Of a stretch of DNA of 64,000 nt, positions 21,049 through 33,359 are shown piece after piece (positions within the stretch are counted from its first letter, which is position 1; each line of letters starts with the position of its first letter). Position numbers and translations under genes: made by a program. The DNA comes from Tenrec ecaudatus (taxonomy: Eukaryota; Chordata; Mammalia; Afrosoricida; Tenrecidae): positions 128,516,731 to 128,580,730 of the forward strand of contig NC_134535.1 of assembly GCF_050624435.1 (NCBI RefSeq). The letters run 5' to 3'. Under the pieces are notes generated by a model that saw only the letters and a list, made by a program, of their open reading frames with translations, ran no database searches and was not told the DNA's origin.

Positions 21049-22544
21049 CTAGGTCTTTACGGCCAAACTGCCGAGACTCCTGGCCCAGCCTCGTTGACAG
21101 AAAACTTTAACCATCAAATCACCAGAGGAATCTAGATGTAGCTTTTTCTTCTCCTCCTTAGGCTTCATGGGCGTGGCCCTTCTGAAACTGCTCTCTCTGC
21201 TTATGCCCACTTCCCAGCTCTCTTACTTCCAGTCTTCCATGTATCCATAAGGAGACTCTCTTATGTGTCGTCTACCTATCTATGTGCCTGATTTCCAGGA
21301 ACCATTTGGTTTCTGTTGTCCTGGGACTTTATGATATTTGTTCAAATGTCCATTCTAACACCAAGATTAACTGTATTCAAAGCAATAATGGACTATAGAT
21401 GGTACTTGGCCTTTTCCAGCCTTTGTACACTCCGTCCAGCAGTTTTCATGAGGTGCTACGTGGCAATCCGTACAAAAGAGAGAGTTTCTTGAAGACGTTG
21501 GTTTCATAGTAGAGATAATGCTAACCCTCCGCCTCTTTGCAAGAAGGCTTCACTCGTTCCTTTCTCGTCCACTGGAAGTGGGACGAGCGGGTTTCAGCGT
21601 TCAGACAGGGGAGTCTTTCTAGTGGCAGGATATAAATATGGAATTAGAAGTCAGATTGTGGTCCATACTACTATGGCTCTTGCTCCTAATACCCTTGAGC
21701 ATTTAGGAATCCTGACTTCACTGATTCTAAGATCACCATACAAGGGATTTCTTTAAGAGATAACTTAGGAGCAGTGAGAATTACAGAAATGAGATGAGAC
21801 CTGAGAAGGCCCAGAGAGAGAATCATATTTTTGATCTAGACGAATGGGATTTATTGATGAGGTCTGTAAAATGATTATGCCTCTTGTAACTAAAGTGGGA
21901 GGAAATAAGCTCTTAGGCGGTAACCAGGAGGCATTAGGAGCAGATGTTCCTGGCAGAGAGGAGAGACAGGCTCTTCTTGTGGGAAGGGAGTTCATTCTCT
22001 GGATTCATTAAGACGAGTAGGAGTTGCTCCAGAGCCTGAAAGCAGAGGCACCATGCGCCTGTCTAACCTGTGACCACAGCCACTTCACAGGAAGTTTCTT
22101 CTGGATTTTTCAAGTCATTAGCTGCTTCCTTCTCCTTCCTATTGCTTTTCTGACTATATTTTTAGTACTTATGATTATGAAATCAAGGAAGGCTACGTAG
22201 GCTTGTAGTAACCCAGCTTCAGGGCCAAGAGAAGGCTGCAAAATTTAAGGAGACAGTCACCCATAGGGCCAACTCCACACTAGAAAGACCTTGAGGATGA
22301 GCGCCTCCTTAAAATTTGTACCCTAGCCTCTTCAGTGGTTTACTCTGGTCCTAGCCCTGGCTGCCACTATCTGCTTTGGACCCAACTGCCTTATGCAGGG
22401 GTTCAACATTAGAGATTCTTAATAGCCAGCAGACACATCCCCCTGCCCCTGGCTGTCAGCTGCACAATACTCATAGAGGTAATAGTTGGCCTTATATCTA
22501 GATTTAAAAATATATTTAGAAAGTGGTATTACACTTTGCATAGG
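21049..22544. other. Unassigned sequence; holds right copy of a direct repeat
   Basis: The block 21305-21440 repeats 20020-20150. Otherwise I see no repeat family or coding motif. Confidence 0.4.
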
Positions 22545-22730
22545 TTCTGGAGCCAGAGAACCTGGGTTTATATCGTGGCTCTGACATTTACCAGTTCCTT
22601 CATCTCCTGGAGCCTCGGGTTTTATGTCTGGGAAATAGAAATTGTGAGAATCTCTTCACCTTTGGTTGGTTTTAGGATTAAATGAATGAGCACGTATAAA
22701 GCATTCAAAGAGTGCTTGACAAGTAATCAA
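22545..22730 (+). mobile_element. MIR SINE
   Basis: Sense MIR: 'ggttctggagccagagaacc', 'tgggtttatatcgtggctct', 'gacatttacca' and 'ggattaaatgaatgagcac' appear in the canonical order. Confidence 0.8.
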
Positions 22731-22751
22731 TATTCAATAAGCCATACTAAA

Positions 22752-22960
22752 CCTACTATGTCATACAGTGGATTGGGACTCATGGAGACTGCATGGAACA
22801 GAATAGAATGGCCCTGTAGGGTTCTCAATGCTGTCAGTCTGGACAGATGCAGAGCGCCCCATCTTTCTCCTGGTGGGTTCCAGCTGGTGGGTTCCAACCC
22901 CAGGCCTTTCCGGGAGCAGCCTAGGGTTTTTACCACCACCCCATCAGGGTTCCTTCAATA
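22752..22960 (-). mobile_element. AfroSINE, antisense
   Basis: The antisense tail 'ggattgggactcatggagac' is followed by 'tagggttctcaatgctgt', 'ttctcctggtgggttcca' and the antisense B box 'gggttccaacccc'. Confidence 0.75.
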
Positions 22961-23039
22961 CTGAACAAGTCTGGGTAAACATCCATCTTTATGAGGAGCT
23001 AATGCTCTGTGGGGAAACTCCCAACTGGTCCCTGGATGT

Positions 23040-23255
23040 GCATCCCTCGGTGGTACAGATGGGTGATGGACTTGGTTGGTCACCGACAGGTTGGGGGTCC
23101 AAGTCCATCCCGGGCACCTCTGAGGTAATAACTGGCACAATCTATTTCCAAGAAACCAGCAATTGGAAACTCCAGGGCAGCACAGTTCTATTCTGATCCA
23201 CATGACCTCTCCATGAGTTGGCATCTACTCCATAGGCAACTGGTTCTGTACTTTG
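23040..23255 (+). mobile_element. AfroSINE
   Basis: The head 'cctcggtggtacagatgggt', B box 'gggggtccaagtcc', body 'aagaaaccagcaattggaaa' and tail 'ccatgagttggcatctactc' follow the family order. Confidence 0.75.
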
Positions 23256-23892
23256 ATGCTTACAGTGATGCAAATATTGTGTCATTTTACCTTTCACTAA
23301 CATACATTTAACAGCTCAGGTCATTACTGAGCAGGTTTTTTTCTTAAGTTACATTTTAATTTTATAGCAACTGCTTAAGCCATTGGGGTGTTAAGTGTTC
23401 ATTTTCCAACAGTTATGAGGGGTCTGCTTCCACCTGGGTCCAGGGGGAAGCTTTAATCATTGCTCTGTCCGTTCTTGCTCTCAGGTTTGCTTTCTCCCCC
23501 TCAAGCGCCTTATCTAGACCTCACTGTAGCGAACACTGCACTTGTTTTCCTCAAGCATCTATACAAGGAGCAAGTAGTTTATTTTTTGTAGCCTTTAAAA
23601 ACTTACGTCTCATCTTCTTGGGTTAGTTGCCGTGGAACCAGCTCCACCTCACGATAGCTTCATTCGTAACAGAGGAAACCTTCTCCTATGCCAGAACCAT
23701 CTTCACAGTCTTCCGTAGGTTTGAGCCCAACTTAGGGGTTCAAGCTCAACGCTATCCTGGAACATATTTGCTTGTGATCCATAAGGTCTTCCTGGCAGGC
23801 ATTTTAGAAGGAGAGCCCCAGGCCTTCCTTTCTACATCTTGATGGCCCTACCTGACCATCAATTTCCCTGGGAACAGGGACCATGCGACTCA

Positions 23893-24108
23893 AAAACTCA
23901 CTGCCATCAACTCTGTGCTGACTCATGGCGAGCTTATAGGACACAGATAGAACTGTGCGTTTCTAAGTTTTTGAGTGGCTCAGACTACAACTCTCTACAG
24001 AAGGAGAACATCCTGTCTTTCTCCTAAGGAGTGACTGGTGGTTTTGAACTGCTGCATTGCAGTTAGCAGTCCAATGTGCAACCACGATGCCACCATGGCT
24101 TCTCAGGA
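23893..24108 (-). mobile_element. AfroSINE, antisense
   Basis: The antisense tail 'cactgccatcaactctgtgc' then 'tgactcatggcgagcttata', an antisense B box 'ggttttgaactgc' and the antisense head 'gatgccaccatggcttctca' are all present. Confidence 0.85.
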
Positions 24109-25030
24109 CCATGAGAGGATCTATCAATGAATCTCTCACTTGTTCGGTCTACTTTTATTGGAATGTAAAATAGATTAAGGAAAGAACAGAGACCTTATAT
24201 AGGCTTTATTTCCTCTTTGTGGCCTAAATGAGCTATAAGTCTTTCTACCTAAGGGCTCTCAATGAAAGACCTTTCTTATTCCTAAAAGTCAAAGGTGAAT
24301 GAAACCCACAGTGGAACCCCAAGAGTTAAGCTTAGGCCTGCCAGGAAGTAGCAACCACACTGAAGGGTATGTGACCATGCAGTAAAACACTTCATTTCAT
24401 AAATACCAATGAACAGAATCATCTGATTAATATTAATGACTTCCTTCTCATTTCCAGGCATGGGTCGAAGGATGGGGAAAAGCAACAACAAAACAAAAGA
24501 GCCGAAAGTAGAAGAGATTGAATTCTTAAGTGGCGAGATTCAATTACTTACAAAAGATCTCCAAAGATGAGCATGCAATTACTACTAATTGCAAATGTGG
24601 CTACTGATAATGATGACAATCAATCACTTTGCTTTGCCCTATTCTAAACATGATTATAGACATTACCACAGATTAATCACACTAATGGTCATGGGCCTGT
24701 GACCACAGAGGTTAGAGAATTCTGTCTCTTGAACAGTAGGGAGTAATAGGATCTCAGGGATTGATGGAGGACATCCAGTCTGACCCTCACCCACCACCTG
24801 ACTCTGGACCCACCTGATATCTTCAACATGTAGGATCATGCTTCTTATAATTGTGTTTCTTTTCCACTTATTTTTATTGTGGTGAAAATGAAGCGCCAAC
24901 AAGAGGGAGATGGGGGAAAATATGATGGACACAGGGCAAGACAATGGAGGGCTGGTGAGTTGCTGGCTGTGAAACTGATGGTCTGCTCTGTAGCCCTTCA
25001 CCTAATCCACGATTTAGAGTTTAAAACATG
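24109..25030. other. Unassigned sequence
   Basis: No repeat family or credible coding frame was recognised. The minus-strand 112-codon frame at 24663-25001 has no recognisable domain. Confidence 0.45.
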
Positions 25031-25479
25031 TGGTAGTCACATCAGCTGGTGCCAACTTGAGACTATTAATGGTGAAGGGGTGAACACTACTTAATGAGCT
25101 CATTTAGCTCGCTGGAGGCAGGACACACTCATTCTCTGCTTGAGATTTCACGTTGACAGGCCACATGGAGCTGTGCTGGTAGAGCCAGAGCCCTGAGCTG
25201 GAGAAGCCATGGGGAGACCCATATCAATGCTAAGATGCTTCCACCATCATAGGATCCACCAGACTTTCCACCCACTGGCCTCTGATCTTCCTGCATTCTG
25301 CATCATTGTATGTGTTGTAAGAGTCTGAAGAGGAATTTACTGAGTGGTATCAGACATATGGGCTAATATTGGACTGGGCTGGGATGTTTTCTCAATATAC
25401 AATTGTTCTTTGATATAAGTTCTGTTTTACAACATATATGAGTGTCTATATATTTCCCTAGTCAACTCAGACTAACACA
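25031..25479 (+). repeat. ERVL-like solo LTR
   Basis: Starts tggtagtcac and 'gccaacttgagactattaat', ends 'ccctagtcaactcagactaa' then 'caca'. Same family as 49630-50130 and 55394-55949. No primer-binding sequence follows, so it is a solo LTR. Confidence 0.7.
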
Positions 25480-25599
25480 AAACCTAAATACATGTAACAG
25501 AACAGTCGCCAAGTCTTTTCCAAATCATCCTACTCTCCTTCGTAGAAACGTGGGGCCCTGTGAGCAAGGACTCCTCCTCTCTCCCTCCCGCTGTGACAG

Positions 25600-25900
25600 C
25601 CATTGGGAAGCTTCAGTCTCTATCCATTTGTTTATTTGAGATAAATGGGATCAGATAATATTTGTCCTTTAGAAACGGACTTATTTCAAGCAGGATAATG
25701 TTTTCAGGGCTCACGCGTGTGATAGTATGCATTAGGACTTCGGCGCTCTTTGTGGCCACATGGTATTCCATGGTACGTGTGCACCCCGTTTTGTGAATCC
25801 AGTCATTTATTGATGGACGTTTATTGTGAGTCGTAGCTATGGTGCATAGTGACACAATGGACATCGGTGTCTTGATACGTTCGAAAAAGCCTTGCTGTAA
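25600..25900 (-). mobile_element. Old L1 ORF2 C-terminal remnant
   Basis: The minus-strand translation reads as the L1 ORF2 C-terminus: a degenerate 'MEYHVATKSAEVLMH' block corresponding to the 'MEYYSAIKK' region, followed by 'ENIILLEISP'. The plus strand shows 'atggtattccatggtacgtg'. No poly(A) or intact frame remains. Confidence 0.65.
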
Positions 25901-28293
25901 TCTGAGTCCAAAGGTGCTCGTATTGGGAAACTGCTTTCTGGCGACCAACCCTTCCTGAAGTGCTTTCTGCTGCTGCAGCCTAAGAGCTGGGAGAGTGGGC
26001 ACGGAGGCCAGAGAGTGCAATGCTATTTCCTTATCTCTCTATGGACCTGCACGGTGAGCAAGGAGACGGAATTTTCTACCTAACGAAGACGTAATACTGA
26101 CGGTTAGCTCCTCGTCTTTGCGCCGGAGTAGAAATTATGTGGAAATGATATGGTGTCTTTGAGAAAACTGCTCTGTGTCCTGAAGTCCAAGATTGTTCGA
26201 TCCTTTCAGGCTCTTGTTGTACTCACTGATGAGTCTGCATGTAAAGAAACGAATAGGTCCTTCCAACACACACGGCCACCTGTGCAGCCATTGCTGTTGC
26301 TGTGCCACTGCCTCCTTTCAGGTGGCCTCAGAGGACGTGGAACGTGTCAAACCCCACAAGGATACAAGGAGGCAGCTTCACCTTCACAAGGGATTGTGGA
26401 CATTGTTTCACCCCCCACTCCCCACCAGCCCAGCCTGGCCCCAGGGCAGCCTACTGTGCCTCCTCCTCACCGCTCACACCCCACACCTGGGCAATCCATG
26501 CAACTGTTCCCCCAAACAGGCTTTGAAGCACACATTTACTGCCTGCCACCCATCCCGCATGGAGAGAGGAAAGCATCATTCTAAAAATTGAGCGGCTTTA
26601 CCGTTCTTCCCAGAAGAGAGCGAAAGAGCCAAAGAGATACCCAGAAAGCGAAAGGATAGAGCCCTCCAAGCTCAATGCCACTCCGGTTTGGTTGATCCTT
26701 TACCTTAGATTATCCACGCCGAACCATTATTCATTGAGAAAGACATGCTGGACCCACCAGGAGACTTTCACATGGTTCTGTCCATGGGCAGAACGTCCCA
26801 TAGACCTCAAGGACTGCTTCTTGGTGGAATGAAGTCAATTCTTTCTCAGTGGAATGGAAATTGGAGTCTATATGGAAATGATGAAAGCATTAACTACATC
26901 AGCCGGACTTTCTCCTGTGCTCCTCCTGAGATCCATTACGGAACCCTCCCCACAGTGGCACTCGCCCCCCCTCCCCAACCCCCAGAGGGACCCCAAAGCA
27001 GCTCTGTTGTTTCAAAGTAAAAGATCCTGAAGAATCAGCATAAACTAACCGTTGTCCTTTTGTGTAGAGCCCCCAATAGCCATCCTCACTGCTTGTTTTT
27101 CCCTCTACAGGCATTGGATATCCTTTCTCATCTCCTGCAGGACTCTTCACTTGCACTGCTTCTCCTTCAGGTAGAGCAAGTTAACCATTTTGTGTTCACG
27201 TTACAGCAGGTCATATTAATGCCAACAGTAATCTGAAGAGGAAACTATCTAGAACTGGATCAATAGGGCTCGGCATTGTGTCCCTGTGCCCTTCTAGAAA
27301 TCTATCTGGACCTCTCTGGGTATGCCCCAAAATTGAGGCTAAGAGAATTCAGAGGCAGTGGGTCCAGTCCTAAAAATCGCACACTCGGACGGACTGCAGC
27401 TCAAGCCTGTGGTCACAGTTACTACACACAGTTGTCATTCTTAAGCCACCAGGAAAATGTGGCAGTGGAAAATATCCAGGGCTTTGCTACAGGCCTGAAC
27501 GCTGCTTCTCATGCAACCAGATGCTGGGATCCATCAGGCTGCCCAGGAGCCACAGCTGCCTCTAAGCTTCCCAGTCCCACTCTGATTTCTAATCTATCCC
27601 ACAGATGCACCCAGATTCACGAGCCATATATGATCTGGAAAGACTCTCAAACTGGAGTGGAAAAGGTTACCTGGACAGCCAGCTTTACCTGCATTTCAGT
27701 CCCATCTACTGAAATTATGATTCGTTAGAGGTGAGCCACAACCAGACAAACCTGAATTCTAGCAAGTTCCTTAAGTGACCAGATGAAGGTGTTCTGGAAG
27801 ACTAGAGTCTCTGTCCTGGATGCCTAAGGTTTTATGCTTCCTTCCCCTGTTGTTTTTCCCTTAGCACTCTGTTCGTTGAGTTGGGGAGAGTGCCCCCTTC
27901 TGATGAGGATCCCGTAGGATTCATCAGATCTCCCACAGTGGCCTGTGTGAAGTATGCCACAGATGCTCCCCAGGAAGTTAAAGTCTATCAACAAGGGCTT
28001 CCACGGAGGGAAAGTCATGGACACTTGGATCCCTGCTGATCCATGCTGGTCACAATAGAGATTATACTTGCCAAAGGGTTTGATTTTCCAATTTCTTTGG
28101 GGTCCTCTGTGTGGGGGTAGTCAGAGATCTCTTAAGGCACACTGTACCATTGCAAAAACCAACAGATCTCTTCATGGGAATGGGAATATATAAAATCAGG
28201 TGATAAGGGGCATGTTTACTAAATCAAATGTCAGGCCTCTACTTAATTTCATATATAACCCGAATCAAATCCATTGCCTTCAAGTTGGTCCTG
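25901..28293. other. Unassigned sequence with one exon-like segment
   Basis: No repeat family was identified with confidence. The overlapping plus-strand frames at 26150-26591 are proline-rich, low in information and mutually exclusive. An exon-like 60 bp segment at 27111-27170 is reported as a finding. CpG retention is noticeable around 26040-26130. Confidence 0.4.
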
Positions 28294-28755
28294 TGTGTTA
28301 GTTCGGATTGACTAGAGAAACAAATTCATTGACACTCATGTATGTGTAAGAGAGAAATTTGTATCAAGAAGTAATTATGCATCAATAAAATATCCCAGCC
28401 CAGTACAGATAAAGTCCATAAGTTCGATATCAACCCATTAGTTCAATATTAACCTATGAATGCCTTTTCAGACTCACATAGCACATGCAATGATGCCAAA
28501 TGCAGGAAGATCACAGGCGGGTGGAAAGTCCTGTGGTCCCGATGGCAGAAGACATGTCTCTAGAGCTCTGGCTGCCATCAGCTCGGCTCCATGTATCTTG
28601 TCAACAGGAATGTGCCGCAGCGAGAGAGAGTTCCCAGAATCCTTATGAGAAGGCCATGCCCACAAGGAGGGATCATCGGGCTGTGACCTGAATGACAGGC
28701 TAGACTCCATCCTTCTTTGTTTTGTCCAGTTAACATGAAATGGTGTGATTACCAC
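28294..28755 (-). repeat. ERVL-like solo LTR, antisense
   Basis: Antisense of the family at 49630-50130: opens 'tgtgttagttcggattgact' then 'agagaaacaaattcattg', passes 'cagactcacatagcacatgc' and 'aggaagatcacaggcggg', and closes 'gtgtgattaccaca'. Confidence 0.75.
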
Positions 28756-28762
28756 ATTCTGA

Positions 28763-28908
28763 TTTATAATGATCCTATATGGAGCTTCTGAGACTGTCCA
28801 TCTTCACAGGAGTAGACAGCCTCATCTTTCTCTAGGCTGTTGACTTTGAACAACTGACCTTGTGGTCAGCAGCCTAACACCTGGCCCACAGCATCCTCGT
28901 TATTATTA
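28763..28908 (-). mobile_element. AfroSINE, antisense fragment
   Basis: The body 'ttctgagactgtccatcttc' and 'ggagtagacagcctcatctt' leads to the antisense B-box region 'ctttgaacaactgaccttgt' and 'ggtcagcagcctaacac'. It directly abuts the LTR. Confidence 0.65.
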
Positions 28909-29030
28909 TCTGCATGCTTCACAACTGAAGAGACTGAAGCATAGAGAGATTGTACCACTTGCACGAAGTCACACACCCAAAGATCGGCACAAATGCCAGG
29001 CTTGTGTATAGGTACTTGGAGAAGAATGAC
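28900..29030 (-). mobile_element. MIR-like remnant, antisense
   Basis: 'ttattattatctgcatgctt', 'actgaagagactgaagcata' and 'cacgaagtcacacaccc' match the antisense MIR body. Confidence 0.6.
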
Positions 29031-29355
29031 ATGAGCACAGAGCAATTCTGTTAATCAACTTATGTTTTCTAACATGTTCCTTTTGCACCGGTTCTTAGGG
29101 ATACAGGTAGAATGTCAAAAAAGACTATGTGCTCAGTTGAAAGAAGTCTCCCCAGACAAAAGCAGAGCTTCTCCCCAGTGCAGGTGAATTGATTGTGTTC
29201 AAAGATGTCTAAGACATTGGGTCCTGGAAGAGGGTGAGAGATATGGGGGGTGGAAACTTTCCTTCTAGTACTTCTGTTATGGCTGGTTTTGAGAGGTAAT
29301 CAGCATTCTCCTGGCAAGTCACTGTCATGGTTGTGCCTGTTGTTGTTGTTGTCAC

Positions 29356-29404
29356 ACCATCACCACCACCACCACCACCACCACCACCACCACCACCATC
29401 ACCA
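29356..29404 (+). repeat. (ACC)n microsatellite
   Basis: Roughly 15 CAC/ACC triplets with two CAT interruptions. A second CCACC-rich tract lies 185 bp downstream. Confidence 0.9.
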
Positions 29405-29588
29405 TCCCCTTATGACTCTCTCGCACTGAGAAGTGCCTTTCCCACCTGGGGCTTGATTTGCTGCAGCTTGCCTGCCTATTAAATAGACAGACTTTCTCCA
29501 GATGAAGACTCTGAACCTCGGAAAGTCCAAGTGTTGCCTGAGGTTCACAGCTGGTTTCTGGGAGAGCCTGGGCTTTTCTTTCAACCCT

Positions 29589-29647
29589 CACCACCACCAC
29601 CACCACCCCACCCCCCACCCCACCCCCGACCACCACCTCCCATCACC
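29589..29647 (+). repeat. CCACC-rich low-complexity tract
   Basis: C/A-only run of about 45 bases grading into degenerate CCACC. Probably an independent expansion. Confidence 0.85.
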
Positions 29648-31468
29648 CCTGTATTCTTCCCCTCCAGGACCCAGTACATCCTCTACTTCAGACTCTGGGC
29701 TCTCATGAGTGCTGGGCCTGGGTTCCCTGTGGGGAGTCCTGCTCTTCTTTACCCTGTTCATTATCCCCAGGCTCCCTGCCCAGAGGAATTCAGAACATGC
29801 AGAGGTTATTTGTGGAGCACTTTGTCGCTGGGAGGTGGGGGCTTTACACAGCTCGGAAAAGACAGCATTTGCCCACACAGACAACACTGCCAGTGGCTAT
29901 TAATATCCAAACACAATAGCTCCGTGGAGGGTGGCTGACCCTGCCGCTGGCCTTCACAGCTATAGGAATTGTATTGTTTTACAGCAGCCCTGCAAAGGCT
30001 AGAGCAAGATGACCCTCCCTGATCTTGCCCCTCCCCCACCCCCTCCTTAGGCTCCAGAGTAGACAAGAGAAGGGAGAGCTCAGCACAGAGCTGCAGTTGT
30101 GTGTCCTCACGGTGTTCATTGGGAGATCCAGACAAATGGAGGGTACAGGTCTCAGAAGATGTACTATTAGATTGGTGTCCCCCTCTTTTGTTTTTCTAAA
30201 GCATCTCAAACCCTCTGCCTTTGTTGTCTTGCTCAGTCTTCCGATGCTCTCCATGCCTACGAAAAGGGTAAATGATTTTAAATGCATTTATTCCCTCAGA
30301 ACACTCATGGAGTATCTCCCCCTACCTGACCCATGCCAGGTTCCAGTGATGCTAAGATGACAAGAGCAGACTTCATGCCCTCAAGCTCATTGCTTGGTGG
30401 AGAAAGATGGGCATGCATTGTTACAGCACAGTGGGATTCAGCTTATAATAAGGTCCCCTCTAAAGGTCTGTAACAGCAAAAAGAAGATACACCAGTCGAA
30501 GGAGAAATCAGCAGAAGTTGATCAGACCAAGGTTGGGAAGGACAGCCCATCAGAGGGAAGAGGATGTGCAAAATCGTGGAGCTATGGACTAGTCTGCCCA
30601 CCCCAAGACAAGGAAATTAAGTCCAAAGATAGAGCACAATATGATGGAGTAGGAAGAACATAGATTGGAAAGAACTGACTTGAACTTCACTTAATGTCTT
30701 TGGACCTCATGGATCCCTCAAGGAATCTTTTCACTAGATGCTACTGCTACCATGTCTATGAAATGTCAAACTCTCATATCCATATGCTTGAACAGCTCTG
30801 TCAGGATCCTAAAATGTTCCTGTGGTCTAGAACACATCAACACCTGTGACGGCCTCCCAAAGAAAAGAATACTTTTGCACATTCCTATATCAAGCGATTA
30901 GCATGCAATTGGCAGAACGATAGCCAACGTAGGTGTACTAGGATCAGGATAATAAAACTTGTCATTTGTCATGAATAAAATCCAAATCATTCTTATATGC
31001 CTATAAAGCAGAGGTAAGGGACTGGGAAGGTCCTCTACCTGGCTCAGTAGGTTTTCTGATGGTAAGCCTCAATTGCATGTTGATGAAAGTTAGGATCTTG
31101 CAGGAAGATCCACCTATCATCCATGCACAACCCTTTCCTTTAACAAAGATTAGAAGGCTATGAGATGTCATTAGCTAAATCTCAATCTGCTAGCTCCCAG
31201 AACTACTTATAGTGTGAGGAGTGGCTGGGGCCAGATCCCTCTGATATAAAAAGATTTTATGAAAGGCAAAAGGGGATGGCAATAGCAATTCTCCCCCTAT
31301 TCTATCCCTTTCGATTATTTACAGTCAGAGGCACTGATGGCGAGCAAATATAGAGACTGGAATCCAGTGAGGTCACACTGGCGTGCTGGAAGCCAATGAT
31401 GTAGTATTGGAATCTGGGGACACCACAAGCAATGCTTCAGCTGCCCCTGCATTCTTCACCTCCCATTG

Positions 31469-31470
<2 letters not shown>

Positions 31471-31521
<51 letters not shown>

Positions 31522-31528
31522 TCTCTCT
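31471..31528 (+). repeat. (CT)n microsatellite
   Basis: CT dinucleotides for about 58 bp, interrupted once by a G. Confidence 0.95.
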
Positions 31529-31867
31529 GCTGCCCTTTTGTGGGTTCCAGATTTATGAGCACAGACCCCATGGTGAGGATCTTAAGTTTCCTTCTGGGTG
31601 GAGGGCTTTATCAGGACATTCATTTTCCTTTCAATCAGGGGGATGGGAAATCGATGCTGGAAACTCCCAGCTAACACTGGGTGACCCCAGTGAGCGTGAC
31701 AGACCGATCATCCTTGGACCATCAGGAAGCCTTTGAGCCAAAGCTCTGTGGTACCAAGGATCTCTGTATTTCCCGGTCTCTTGCAGGCAAGTGGAAGCCA
31801 TGCGACTCCTGCCTAATGAAATGGACAGAGGAGAGCTACTTACGATCTACCTCTTTCCAGTCTTCTA

Positions 31868-32435
31868 GTCGAGTCTGATGGGCGCCATGCCCTGGCCCCA
31901 CATCTATCCCTGGGGACTTCATTGCTCTGCTCCCCCAGCTGCATGCCCCCCAGAGGCTGGCTTCGGTATAGTGAGCTCAGGGCAGGCACAATTCCTGCTG
32001 TATGTCTCTAGTGTTGTCCCCAATGGTGCTATGAGTCAATAAGGGATGGTGTGTCCTGTGGTGAGGCCAGCCCTGTGGTGGTCTCTGTGCATTGCTGATC
32101 TGAGCAGAAACATTGTTCTCAGATCTTGGTGAGCCAGGATGTGCTTCACTCTTTTTTTTTCCCCCTTCCCCCTTCATTGGCTCCTGTGTGCTCTGATCAG
32201 ACAAGCCCCTCTCCTTGAGCTGTGGCTTTAGTGCTTCCTCTGAAGTGAATTCTTCTGGGCGGTGGGGAGGGTGGTGCTGTCCACTTAGTTGGTAATGAGG
32301 CTGGCCCCTCAAGCCTCTATTGGTTCACTGCTTCATGTAGTATATTGTATTCTTGTCTTGGAACACCGGGTTGAAGTCTGGTCCCTCTTTCCCTGTGGAG
32401 ACACAATCAACACCCTCCCCCTGTGTGGGTTAGTG
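31868..32435 (-). mobile_element. L1-type 3' unit, upstream half, minus orientation
   Basis: Aligns in the same plus-strand orientation to 17387-17806: both begin tagtcgagtctgatggg, then 'gccctggcccca', 'ggtgagccaggatgtgct', 'ctctgatcagacaag' and 'tcttctggg/tttctgggg'. It extends about 150 bases further upstream than the 15.6-17.8 kb copy. Confidence 0.7.
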
Positions 32436-32444
32436 CCCTGTTCC

Positions 32445-33305
32445 CCCAATGACTCATGACTAGAAAGCACTCACGAAGGACAACAAATAGACCCTGAACT
32501 CTTTATAGGGTTTTTGTTGTTGTTCTTGTTGTTTTAGCTATTGTTTTAATTTCTATTGTTGCTTCTTTGTACTCAGTCTTGTGATGGTACATATTGTTGT
32601 TGCTGCATGTCTATCTGGAAGGGATAGGCGGTATAAACAAGCCAGAAGAAAGAACAATGGGATAACAGTTCTGGGGGGACATGGAAGAAAGGGAGGATGG
32701 GGAAAGGAAGTGGGTGTTAACAAACCCAGGGACAAGGGAAAAACAAGTGATCCAAAACCAGTGCCAAGGAGGGTGTAAGAAGTCTGGACCAAGGACAATA
32801 TAACCAAGAGGAATTCCTAAAACCCAAATGGAGGCTGAACATGATACTGGGACAAGAGGAAAGTACAAAGAAATAGTGGAAAAAAACTAGGAGGCAAAGG
32901 GCAGTTATAGAGATCTAAATACGGACATATGCAGATGTAAATATTTTTATATACGACGAGGGGGAAATAGCTATATGTACATATATTTATAGGTTTAGTA
33001 TTAAGGAAACAGATAGACAGTGAGCTCCTTTTCAAGTGCTCCCTCAACACAAGAACACTTTGTTCTAACAATTCAGCAGTCTGAGATGCTCACTTTCCTG
33101 ACACAATTGCTGAAGACAACGGGTGCACAAGCAAATGTGGGGAAGAAAGCTGATGGTGCCCGGCTATCAAAAGATATAGAGTCTGGGGTCCTAAAGGCTT
33201 GAAGATAAACAGGCAGCCATCTAGCTGAGAAACAAAAAAAGCCCACATGGAAGAAGCACATCAACCTATCCCAACACGATCACTGAAGACAAAGCGGGTG
33301 CATGT
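32445..33305 (+). mobile_element. L1-type 3' unit, downstream half, plus orientation
   Basis: The reverse complement aligns to about 16300-17380: the G-rich 'acatggaagaaagggagga', 'gtgggtgttaacaaacccag', 'aaacaagtgatccaaaacca' and the duplicated-unit block 'atggaagaagcacatc'. It lies head-on against the minus-oriented half at 31868-32435. Its own 3' end (AATAAA and poly(A)) is missing where the minus-strand LINE-1 begins. Confidence 0.7.
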
Positions 33306-33359
33306 TTGTATACAGTAGCTTTTTCCCTATGTCCATTTTGAATTTTCTTTTTAAATCTT

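Larger units (their letters stand above)
29031..31854. other. Unassigned sequence with triplet and CT microsatellites
   Basis: Contains an (ACC)n-type tract at 29356-29404, a CCACC-rich tract at 29589-29647 and a CT tract at 31471-31528. The histidine- or proline-rich frames at 29352-29938 are products of those tracts. About 30300-30440 weakly resembles an L2-type repeat. No gene was recognised. Confidence 0.45.

Noticed and set aside
29352-29938. Histidine-, valine/glycine- and proline-rich frames on both strands
   Set aside because: They arise from ACC and CCACC tracts; the overlapping frames on opposite strands exclude each other.
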